Assembly: GCA_002336735.1 (NCBI GenBank)
Contig: DDER01000003.1
Span: forward strand, 874 to 6,004
Length of the DNA stretch: 5,131 nt
Source of the DNA: Candidatus Saccharibacteria bacterium UBA1949
GTDB taxonomy: Bacteria > Patescibacteriota > Saccharimonadia > Saccharimonadales > Saccharimonadaceae
Direction of reading: 5' to 3'
Position 1 is the stretch's first letter. Each line of letters starts with the position of its first letter. The notes under the pieces are model-generated. The model saw only the letters and a list, made by a program, of their open reading frames with translations, searched no databases and had not been told where the DNA came from. A program made the translations under genes and the position numbers. Positions 1 to 4,765 of this stretch are shown one piece after another.

Positions 1-455
1 AGCAAAAAGTACGCCGCATGTACGGTCTACTCGAGAAGCAATTTGCCAAGCTGATGAACGAGGCAACCCGTCGCAAAGGACTACCTGGCGAAAATCTTTT
101 GCAATTTCTAGAGCTGCGCCTCGACAACGCGATTTACCGTGCAGGCTTTGCCACAAGTCGCCGCGCTGCCCGTCAATTGGTTAGCCACGGACATTTTATG
201 CTCAATGATCGACGCGTCGACATTCCATCGATCCGTGTTCGTCCAGGCGACGTCATCACTGTTCGCCCAAAAAGCACCGAATCCGGTTATTTCTCACAAA
301 TTACTGATGTTATCAATGCATCTGTACAGGGTCCGCTCAGCTGGCTCAAGAGCGATGCTAAGAAGCTTCGTGTTGACATTACTGGATTACCAAAACGTGA
401 AGAAGCAGATATCGATATTAACGAGCAACTAATTGTTGAGTACTACTCACGCTAA
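1..455 (+). CDS. rpsD: 30S ribosomal protein S4, 5'-truncated by the window edge
   Basis: S4 is a primary 16S rRNA-binding protein that starts assembly of the 30S body and helps form the mRNA entry site. The reading frame is open from base 3 and continues upstream of the first ATG (base 18): the preceding codons read QKVRR, which joins MYGLLEKQF to give the conserved S4 stretch KQKVRR-(I/M)YG-LEKQF. The ATG at 18 is therefore internal. About 150 residues are visible. By comparison with E. coli S4 (206 residues), roughly the first 58 are missing. The S4 RNA-binding fold is visible as RLDNAIYRAGFATSRRAARQ and the following VSHGHFMLNDRRV segment, ending in a PGDVITVR strand. The C-terminus, DINEQLIVEYYSR, matches the conserved S4 ending. 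The stop is TAA at 453-455, and rpoA follows after 22 nt, the usual alpha-operon order. Family assignment is near certain. Confidence 0.97.
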   Translation, partial: QKVRRMYGLLEKQFAKLMNEATRRKGLPGENLLQFLELRLDNAIYRAGFATSRRAARQLVSHGHFMLNDRRVDIPSIRVRPGDVITVRPKSTESGYFSQITDVINASVQGPLSWLKSDAKKLRVDITGLPKREEADIDINEQLIVEYYSR

Positions 456-462
456 AAAGGGT

Positions 463-468
463 AAGGAG
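463..468 (+). promoter_or_regulatory. Ribosome binding site of rpoA
   Basis: AAGGAG lies 9 nt before the ATG at 478, in the 22-nt gap after rpsD. It decides the rpoA start in favour of 478 over the in-frame TTG at 433, which lies inside rpsD and would add 15 residues that do not look like an alpha-subunit N-terminus. Confidence 0.9.
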
Positions 469-477
469 ATACATAAG

Positions 478-1401
478 ATGTCAAAAGTAATACACAATCC
501 GCTACTTGCCGGTGTCACCGAAAACGGTAACAACGCCGCTACTTTTACGATCGAGCCCCTCCATGCAGGGTACGGCAACACACTTGGCAACAGCCTACGT
601 CGCGTCCTTCTCTCTAGTATTCGTGGTGGCGCTATTGTTGCCTTTCGCGTCGAGGGAGCAACGCACGAGTTTACAACTTTACCAGGTGTCAAAGAGGATG
701 TTGTCGATATCATGCTTAACCTCAAAAGTGTGGTACTTCGTGTTCACGTTGATGACCCTGTTGAGCTGCGTCTGGAGAAAAAAGGCGCTGGGCCTGTTAC
801 TGCGGGTGATATTAAGGCGACTGCCGATATTGAGATCATTAACCCAGATCAGATAATTTGCACAATCGATGATCCCAAGGCTTCTGTCGTTTTTGACCTC
901 GTAGCTGAAGCCGGTCGCAGTTATCGCACGATCGAAGAGTCATCTGGCGAGCGTATTCATAGCGACATGATTGCTCTTGATGCCATGTTCAGTCCCGTCA
1001 TCCGTGTTCGCTATAAAGTTGACGGTACTCGCGTTGGTCAGGAGACGAATCTTGACCGGCTTGACCTTGTCGTTGAGACAAATGGCGCTATCTCACCAAG
1101 AGAAGCTTTTGAAGAAGCAGCCGCTATCTTAGTCAACCAATATACAGCCCTCGCTGGATCGACAACAGTCGATGCGGCGCCTGCACTTGGCAGTAGCGTA
1201 GAAGCGGAATCAAATGAGCTAAACACCCCTATCGAAGAGCTCAATCTTGGCGCTCGCACTGCTAATGCGTTGATTAACAATGACATTCGCACTGTCCATG
1301 ATCTCGTGACCTTGTCTGAACTAGACTTACGTGAACTCAAAGGTTTTGGCAGCAAGGCACTCGATGAAGTCAAGGATAAGCTGGCGGAATTGGAGCTCTA
1401 G
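478..1401 (+). CDS. rpoA: DNA-directed RNA polymerase subunit alpha
   Basis: The alpha subunit dimerises to nucleate assembly of RNA polymerase (alpha2-beta-beta'-omega), and its C-terminal domain contacts UP elements and activators. The protein has 307 residues. The N-terminal domain (about 1-230) carries the dimerisation motif GNTLGNSLRRVLLSS and the TLPGVKEDVVDIMLNLK stretch, both hallmarks of alpha. A linker rich in Ala, Ser and Glu (about 231-248) leads to the C-terminal domain (about 249-307) with its helix-hairpin-helix-like fold. By alignment to E. coli, the DNA-contacting R265 and N268 are conserved as R260 and N263, and G296 and K298 as G291 and K293, while S299 is replaced by Ala. 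UP-element recognition is therefore plausibly retained. The start at 478 is chosen for its Shine-Dalgarno site. The stop TAG at 1399-1401 directly abuts the rplQ start, so the two genes are probably translationally coupled. Confidence 0.98.
   Translation: MSKVIHNPLLAGVTENGNNAATFTIEPLHAGYGNTLGNSLRRVLLSSIRGGAIVAFRVEGATHEFTTLPGVKEDVVDIMLNLKSVVLRVHVDDPVELRLEKKGAGPVTAGDIKATADIEIINPDQIICTIDDPKASVVFDLVAEAGRSYRTIEESSGERIHSDMIALDAMFSPVIRVRYKVDGTRVGQETNLDRLDLVVETNGAISPREAFEEAAAILVNQYTALAGSTTVDAAPALGSSVEAESNELNTPIEELNLGARTANALINNDIRTVHDLVTLSELDLRELKGFGSKALDEVKDKLAELEL
1392..1395 (+). promoter_or_regulatory. Ribosome binding site of rplQ inside the rpoA 3' end
   Basis: GGAG sits 6 nt before the rplQ ATG at 1402, within the last codons of rpoA. 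With zero nucleotides between the rpoA stop and the rplQ start, ribosomes finishing rpoA can reinitiate directly. Confidence 0.7.
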
Positions 1402-1806
1402 ATGCATCGACATGGTTATGTAGGACGCAAATTTGGCCGCGAGCGTGATCAACGTCGCGCTCTCATCAAAGGCCTTGCCACATCGTTGGTGATGGAGCAG
1501 CGCATTGAAACCACGCTACCAAAGGCCAAGGAGCTTGTCCGTTATATTGAAAAACTCATTACCAAGGCTAAACGAGGTGATCTCGCGAGTCGACGTTTGG
1601 TAATTGCTGGCTTGTCAACGCAAGTTGCCGCAAATAAACTTGTTGACGAAATCGCACCGCAACTCATGGGTCGCAACAGCGGACATGTTCGAGTCGAACG
1701 CACGCGACTTAGAGTAGGCGATGGTGCTCAAATGGCCATCATCTCATTTGTTGACGAACTCTCATCTCAGCCTAGACAGCAACCAACAGAAAAGGAGGAG
1801 AACTAA
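1402..1806 (+). CDS. rplQ: 50S ribosomal protein L17
   Basis: L17 is a 50S subunit protein that sits near the exit of the peptide tunnel and binds 23S rRNA. The 134-residue product begins MHRHGYVGRKFGRERDQRRAL, the typical basic L17 N-terminus (E. coli MRHRKSGRQLNR). It contains the family signature IETTLPKAKELVRYIE at residues 35-50 and the C-terminal GHVRVERTRLRVGDGAQMA segment (about 94-112). A short polar tail (about 121-134, rich in Gln and Glu) makes it slightly longer than the E. coli protein. The MHRHGY...GRKFGRERDQR start and the overall sequence are of the kind I associate with Saccharibacteria; this comes from memory, not a search. The gene abuts rpoA, and its TAA stop shares one base with the rplM ATG. 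Confidence 0.98.
   Translation: MHRHGYVGRKFGRERDQRRALIKGLATSLVMEQRIETTLPKAKELVRYIEKLITKAKRGDLASRRLVIAGLSTQVAANKLVDEIAPQLMGRNSGHVRVERTRLRVGDGAQMAIISFVDELSSQPRQQPTEKEEN
1792..1798 (+). promoter_or_regulatory. Strong ribosome binding site of rplM
   Basis: AAGGAGG, a full Shine-Dalgarno match, lies 7 nt before the rplM ATG at 1806. It is embedded in the last codons of rplQ, which encode the KEEN tail. The stop and start overlap as TAATG. Confidence 0.88.
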
Positions 1807-2252
1807 TGAACACCAAAACCTTTTCTCAAAAATCAGCTGATATTAGTCGTCGCTGGATACTTATCGATGCGCAGGATGCACCGCTTGGGCGCCTGTCGAC
1901 CGAGATTAGTAAATATCTTATCGGTAAACACAAGCCTACCTATACGCCTCATATTGATGGTGGCGACTACGTTGTCGTTGTCAATGCAGCTAAGACGATC
2001 GTAACGGGAGACAAAGAAACTGCCAAGATCTACTACCGACACAGCGGCTTCCCGGGTGGTATCAAAGACGCAAGTCTCGCCGAAGTCCGAGCCAAATTCC
2101 CAGAGCGTATCATCCAAAATGCCGTCAAGGGTATGTTGCCGAAAAACAAGCTTGCCGCCGAACGCATGCAGCGCCTGAAGATTTTTGCTGGCAGCGAACA
2201 TGCGCACACAGCCCAATCACCAGAGAAAGTTGAGGTAAAAAACAATGGCTGA
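1806..2252 (+). CDS. rplM: 50S ribosomal protein L13
   Basis: L13 is an early-assembly 50S protein that binds 23S rRNA. The 148-residue product has the expected N-terminal core RRWILIDAQDAPLGRLSTEI (residues 15-34), then GKHKPTYTPHIDGGDYVVVVNA (about 40-61) and YYRHSGFPGG (76-85). The family signature VKGMLPKNKLAAERMQRLKI is at 107-126, followed by FAGSEHAH. The length is close to the usual 142-150. It overlaps rplQ by 1 nt and rpsI by 8 nt, in the widespread rplM-rpsI pair, so translation of the two is probably coupled. Its stop is TGA at 2250-2252, the only TGA terminator among the complete genes here. Reading it as a sense codon would add only two residues before a TAA, so it says nothing either way about code changes. 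Confidence 0.98.
   Translation: MNTKTFSQKSADISRRWILIDAQDAPLGRLSTEISKYLIGKHKPTYTPHIDGGDYVVVVNAAKTIVTGDKETAKIYYRHSGFPGGIKDASLAEVRAKFPERIIQNAVKGMLPKNKLAAERMQRLKIFAGSEHAHTAQSPEKVEVKNNG
2232..2235 (+). promoter_or_regulatory. Ribosome binding site of rpsI inside the rplM 3' end
   Basis: GAGG lies 9 nt before the rpsI ATG at 2245, within the last codons of rplM. This supports the start that overlaps rplM by 8 nt. Confidence 0.65.
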
Positions 2253-2643
2253 CGCTAAATATTTTTACGGTCTCGGCCGGCGCAAGAGCGCAACTGCACG
2301 GGCACGCTTGCTGCACGGCAAGGGCAAAGTCACGATCAATGGCAAAACCGCAGATGAATACTTGAATGCTAACAAATCTATGCTTGCGGAAATCACTGAC
2401 CCGCTCGCGCTTGTCGGCAAACAAAAAGAGTTTGATGTTTCTGTCATGGTAAGTGGCGGCGGTCTCGCAGGGCAGGTTGATGCAATCAAAATGGCGATCG
2501 CAAAAGCGATCACAGTTGCACATGCCGATCTGCGCAGCTCACTCAAAAAAGCCGAGTTTTTGCGCCGTGATCCACGCGAAAAAGAACGCAAAAAATACGG
2601 TCTCCGCTCTGCTCGCAAACGCGAACAATACTCAAAGCGCTAA
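2245..2643 (+). CDS. rpsI: 30S ribosomal protein S9
   Basis: S9 is a 30S head protein whose C-terminal tail reaches into the P site and contacts the tRNA anticodon stem-loop. The 132-residue product opens with YFYGLGRRKSATARARL (residues 6-22), the conserved S9 N-terminus. The family signature GGGLAGQVDAIKMAIAKAI is at 71-89. It ends in the basic segment DPREKERKKYGLRSARKREQ (109-128) followed by YSKR; the final Lys-Arg is the universally conserved P-site contact. It is the last gene of the ribosomal operon, overlapping rplM by 8 nt and followed 17 nt later by an intrinsic terminator. Confidence 0.98.
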   Translation: MADAKYFYGLGRRKSATARARLLHGKGKVTINGKTADEYLNANKSMLAEITDPLALVGKQKEFDVSVMVSGGGLAGQVDAIKMAIAKAITVAHADLRSSLKKAEFLRRDPREKERKKYGLRSARKREQYSKR

Positions 2644-2660
2644 TATATGCACATTTTTGC

Positions 2661-2692
2661 AAAAAACCCTCGGTGGGTATCCGAGGGTTTTT
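2661..2692 (+). terminator. Rho-independent terminator closing the rpsD-rpoA-rplQ-rplM-rpsI operon
   Basis: A perfect 7-bp GC-rich stem, CCCTCGG (2667-2673) with CCGAGGG (2681-2687), encloses a 7-nt loop. It is followed by TTTTT (2688-2692). Six A residues (2661-2666) precede the stem, so A:T pairs can extend it. The A tract also makes it potentially bidirectional, although no minus-strand gene converges on it. It begins 17 nt after the rpsI stop. Confidence 0.95.
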
Positions 2693-2707
2693 GTTGACCA
2701 TATATCG

Positions 2708-2713
2708 TATACT
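2708..2713 (+). promoter_or_regulatory. -10 box of the alpha/beta hydrolase gene (probable leaderless transcript)
   Basis: TATACT (5 of 6 matches to TATAAT) ends 6 nt before the ATG at 2720. Transcription starting about 7 nt downstream of the box would begin at or next to the A of the start codon. No Shine-Dalgarno sequence precedes this ATG. There is no well-spaced -35 element: the TTGACC at 2694-2699 is only 8 nt upstream of the box. The element comes 15 nt after the terminator, so this gene needs its own promoter. Confidence is moderate because a single hexamer in AT-rich sequence can occur by chance. Confidence 0.55.
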
Positions 2714-2719
2714 AAACGT

Positions 2720-3529
2720 ATGATAGATACAATTATTCATCGTTGGCTGCACATCCCGTATCGTCTTGCTTCGATCGAATATGCTCGCCCGCGACGGCCG
2801 CGTGCAACGATACTATTGCTCCATGGCATCGGCAGCTCATCACGTATGTGGGATGAAGTTGCCGCTAAATTACCTCCTGACGCGCGTATCATTGCGGTCG
2901 ATTTGCTTGGATTTGGAGAATCACCCAAACCAAGATGGAAAACCTATAATGTCCGCTCTCAAGCCCGATCACTTATCTATACGCTACACCATCTCCGTAT
3001 TTACGGACCAGTCATCATCGTTGGTCATTCGCTCGGCGCACTCGTAGCGATCGAACTTGCCAAGCGCTACAAATTTGCCGTGCGCCAGCTCATTCTCTGT
3101 AGTCCGCCGTTTTATCGGTCATCGAGTCGCGTCGGTTTCATCCTAAAACCTGAGAATATCTTGCTAAGTATCTACAAAAGCGCCAATAAGTACCCGGCCG
3201 GTGCCGCCAAAGTGCTCGCATTTGCCAGCAAATACAATCACGCTAACGCCGGATTCAAAGTAGACGACAGTAATCTTGCGTCATTTCTCGCAACGCTTGA
3301 GGCATCAATCGTCAATCAATCCTCACTCGATGATGCCGTGCGCCTGACCCGTTCGATGACAGTATTTTCTGGGCTTTTCGATATTTTTGTAATTGACCGG
3401 TATCTACGACACCTCAAAGCAAACAATACCAATACTGCGCTACATACCCTACCCACTGGACACGAGATAACAGGCCTTTACCGATCTGCCGTCGTAAAAT
3501 CCATCAAACAAGCCGTCTCTAAGGTATAA
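2720..3529 (+). CDS. Alpha/beta-fold hydrolase of unknown substrate
   Basis: The 269-residue product is a single-domain alpha/beta hydrolase, probably cytoplasmic since no signal peptide or membrane segment is visible. The oxyanion-hole strand reads ILLLHGIGSSSRMW (31-44, HG at 35-36), followed by IIAVDLLGFGES (57-68). The nucleophile elbow is GHSLGA (102-107), with Ser104 as nucleophile. FSGLFD places the likely acid at Asp221 and PTGHE the catalytic histidine at His248, so the triad is complete. The region between the elbow and Asp221 (about 130-210) would form the lid that sets specificity, and I cannot assign a substrate. It resembles the MhpC/esterase/haloperoxidase-type superfamily only in general. 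The start at 2720 is chosen because the open frame further upstream (to 2453) runs through rpsI and the terminator. The stop TAA lies inside the -10 box of the next gene, 15 nt before its start. Confidence 0.9.
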   Translation: MIDTIIHRWLHIPYRLASIEYARPRRPRATILLLHGIGSSSRMWDEVAAKLPPDARIIAVDLLGFGESPKPRWKTYNVRSQARSLIYTLHHLRIYGPVIIVGHSLGALVAIELAKRYKFAVRQLILCSPPFYRSSSRVGFILKPENILLSIYKSANKYPAGAAKVLAFASKYNHANAGFKVDDSNLASFLATLEASIVNQSSLDDAVRLTRSMTVFSGLFDIFVIDRYLRHLKANNTNTALHTLPTGHEITGLYRSAVVKSIKQAVSKV

Positions 3530-3530
3530 T
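3525..3530 (+). promoter_or_regulatory. -10 box of the RelA/SpoT-domain gene, overlapping the hydrolase stop codon
   Basis: TATAAT is a perfect consensus and contains the TAA stop of the hydrolase gene (3527-3529). The ATG of the next gene is at 3545, so transcription starting about 7 nt downstream would give a leader of roughly 7-8 nt. No clear -35 or extended -10 is visible. Only a weak GAG (3537-3539) could serve as a Shine-Dalgarno. Cotranscription with the hydrolase is also possible. Confidence 0.5.
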
Positions 3531-3544
3531 TAGTCTGAGATCAT

Positions 3545-4615
3545 ATGAACTTCCCCAAAAAACCACAATATAGCAAAAGTTTCATCGATAGAGCAGGGAT
3601 AGTTGCGTGTCAATCGGCAGTTTCATCTCAACAGTATGAACAGTCAATTTCGACAATCAATGCCTGGCGCATTAGTCATGAGTACCCCATGCAGACATTT
3701 AACGTCACGTTGCGTAGAAAGGCCCAGCAAATCAGCGAAAAAGCGATTGTGGCACGAAGACTAAAGCGCATGGTGACGATACTTGACAAGATCAGTAATC
3801 GCGAAGAGGACATGCGCCTCAGCCGTATGCAGGATATCGGTGGTGTGCGAGCAATTATGCAAAGCATTCGACAGGTTGAACATTTGGCTCACGCTTACCT
3901 ACACAATAAACGTTTTCCACATATCCTCAAGTGTCATCATGATTACATCACGACACCAAAATCAAGTGGCTATCGCGGCATTCACCTAGTCTATCAGTTC
4001 AATAACTCCCAGGGCAGGCAGTCTGATTCTCGAGAATGGGACGGCCTTCTGATTGAGATTCAGCTACGTACTGAGCTGCAACATGCCTGGGCGACAAGTG
4101 TAGAAATTGCAGGTACCATGCGGCACGAAAACCTCAAATCAAGCCGCGGCAACCATGAGTGGCTCGCTTTTTTTGAGCTAATGTCCTCTGTCATTGCTCA
4201 GCTTGAAGATCAACCGGTACTTCCACAGCATAGTTCATGGGACACTCGTAGGTTGTATCGTGAAACGTACGCTGCGATCAATAGGCTCGATGCACATGAT
4301 ACAATGCGCGGCTGGATACGTGGCATGCGATGGATCAATGAACGAGAGACTTCCTATTATAGTATTTTGCGCCTAGATATTAAGGAGAAATCAGTATACG
4401 TCACGCCGTTCGCTCGTAATGAACTTGAAAAAGCCAACACATACTTAGAGCTTCTCGAGAAGGAAGCTGTCATCAACAACGGTCCGCAGCCAGTATTAGT
4501 CGCAGCAGGAGACCTAAAGAATCTCAAAAAAGCCTATCCAAACTATGCGCTTGACTCTCATCGTTTTCTCGAAATAGTAGCTATGGTTGTCGAAACAGTT
4601 CGCACTGCTGTATAA
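3545..4615 (+). CDS. RelA/SpoT-domain nucleotidyl pyrophosphotransferase, CapRel-like fused toxin-antitoxin candidate
   Basis: The 356-residue protein has one RelA/SpoT synthetase domain and neither the N-terminal HD hydrolase nor the TGS/ACT regions of long Rel enzymes. The N-terminus has INAWRISHEYP (38-48), then the ATP-binding basic loop ARRLKRMVTIL (70-80). MQDIGGVRAI (95-104) supplies the metal-binding Asp97. DYITTPKSSGYRGIHLVY (133-150) contains Tyr143, equivalent to the guanine-stacking Tyr of Rel enzymes. EIQLRTELQHAWA (171-183) carries the catalytic Glu171. The tail (about 271-356) is a beta-rich segment followed by LKKAYPNYALD, with a YxxY motif at 331-334. This arrangement matches what I know of CapRel, in which a toxSYNTH domain pyrophosphorylates the tRNA 3' CCA end and is held off by a C-terminal pseudo-zinc-finger domain until a phage capsid protein binds. 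The RelA/SpoT fold is firm; the CapRel role is inference. A plain (p)ppGpp synthetase remains the alternative. Confidence 0.93.
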   Translation: MNFPKKPQYSKSFIDRAGIVACQSAVSSQQYEQSISTINAWRISHEYPMQTFNVTLRRKAQQISEKAIVARRLKRMVTILDKISNREEDMRLSRMQDIGGVRAIMQSIRQVEHLAHAYLHNKRFPHILKCHHDYITTPKSSGYRGIHLVYQFNNSQGRQSDSREWDGLLIEIQLRTELQHAWATSVEIAGTMRHENLKSSRGNHEWLAFFELMSSVIAQLEDQPVLPQHSSWDTRRLYRETYAAINRLDAHDTMRGWIRGMRWINERETSYYSILRLDIKEKSVYVTPFARNELEKANTYLELLEKEAVINNGPQPVLVAAGDLKNLKKAYPNYALDSHRFLEIVAMVVETVRTAV

Positions 4616-4616
4616 T
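4587..4616 (+). promoter_or_regulatory. Possible promoter at the 3' end of the RelA/SpoT gene
   Basis: TTGTCG (4587-4592, 4 of 6 to consensus) and a perfect TATAAT (4611-4616) are separated by 18 nt. The TATAAT contains the TAA stop of the RelA/SpoT gene (4613-4615). It would fire into the 149-bp gap, towards a possible 24-codon ORF starting at 4627, 10 nt after the box. Whether any transcript is made cannot be told from sequence alone. Confidence 0.35.
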
Positions 4617-4626
4617 AAGACGTATT

Positions 4627-4701
4627 ATGAGTAACATCGCCTTGCTCCGAAAAATGAAGAAACTTTTTGCAGACAACAAAAAGTTAACCTCTCAGTCATA
4701 G
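4627..4701 (+). CDS. Possible small ORF, 24 residues, function unknown
   Basis: An ATG at 4627 opens 24 codons ending in TAG (4699-4701). The peptide is basic (R and K make up about a quarter), beginning MSNIALLRKMKKLF and ending KKLTSQS, with a potentially amphipathic first half. It is preceded by a TATAAT box at 4611-4616 but no Shine-Dalgarno. It contains no Trp codon, so it is not a trp-type attenuation peptide for the trpS gene downstream. It shares its sequence with a perfect inverted repeat at 4661-4685. I recognise no family, and an ORF this short may well be chance. Confidence 0.2.
   Translation: MSNIALLRKMKKLFADNKKLTSQS
4661..4685. repeat. Perfect 9-bp inverted repeat in the intergenic region
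   Basis: AACTTTTTG (4661-4669) and CAAAAAGTT (4677-4685) are exact reverse complements separated by 7 nt. The stem is AT-rich, with two G:C pairs. No T run follows on the + strand, so it is not a standard terminator for the RelA/SpoT gene. Reading the minus strand, the following sequence is T-rich, but no gene on that strand would use it. It could be a protein-binding site or a weak RNA hairpin. Confidence 0.5.
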
Positions 4702-4735
4702 TATGTTTATGAGACCTATCGATCAATCTAAGCGT

Positions 4736-4765
4736 TAGGCCGTGTTTGGTGGTATAATAGGCCTA
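4736..4765. repeat. 6-bp inverted repeat flanking the trpS -10 box
   Basis: TAGGCC (4736-4741) and GGCCTA (4760-4765) are exact reverse complements 18 nt apart, with the TATAAT of the trpS promoter between them. If transcription starts at the ATG, the pair is not transcribed as a hairpin and could only act as DNA, for example as an operator. The arms are short, so chance is a real possibility. Confidence 0.3.
4750..4758 (+). promoter_or_regulatory. Extended -10 promoter of trpS (probable leaderless transcript)
   Basis: TGGTATAAT is a perfect TATAAT (4753-4758) with the TGn extension that can replace a -35 element. It ends 6 nt before the ATG at 4765, so the predicted start of transcription falls on the start codon. 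No Shine-Dalgarno sequence is present. The spacing is identical to that of the alpha/beta hydrolase gene. This is the best-supported promoter in the window. Confidence 0.7.

Noticed and set aside
433..477. Longer rpoA start at the in-frame TTG at 433
   Set aside because: It lies inside rpsD, lacks a Shine-Dalgarno, and adds 15 residues not seen in alpha subunits. The ATG at 478 has AAGGAG at good spacing.
2250..2252. TGA recoded as glycine, as in Gracilibacteria or Absconditabacteria
   Set aside because: No in-frame TGA occurs inside any of the recognised coding regions, and Gly is encoded throughout by GGN. The one TGA ends L13 at the expected length.
1833..2618. Minus-strand open frames across rplM and rpsI, and similar ones across rpoA
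   Set aside because: They are mirror frames of well-identified ribosomal and polymerase genes, with no recognisable motifs and no sign of a start site.
2694..2699. TTGACC as a -35 element for the hydrolase gene
   Set aside because: It is only 8 nt from TATACT. The other hexamer near a workable distance, TATGAT at 2719 (19 nt), overlaps the start codon and would start transcription inside the gene.
2453..2719. N-terminal extension of the alpha/beta hydrolase up to 2453
   Set aside because: The extra frame runs antiphase through rpsI and across the terminator, so no transcript would normally carry it. The hydrolase fold begins soon after the ATG at 2720.
4661..4685. Intrinsic terminator of the RelA/SpoT gene
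   Set aside because: The stem is mostly A:T pairs and is followed by AACCTCTCAG rather than a T run.
4616..4764. T-box or trp-leader attenuator upstream of trpS
   Set aside because: The trpS -10 box ends 6 nt before the ATG, leaving no leader. The small ORF has no Trp codons, and no T-box-like sequence or terminator hairpin is visible.
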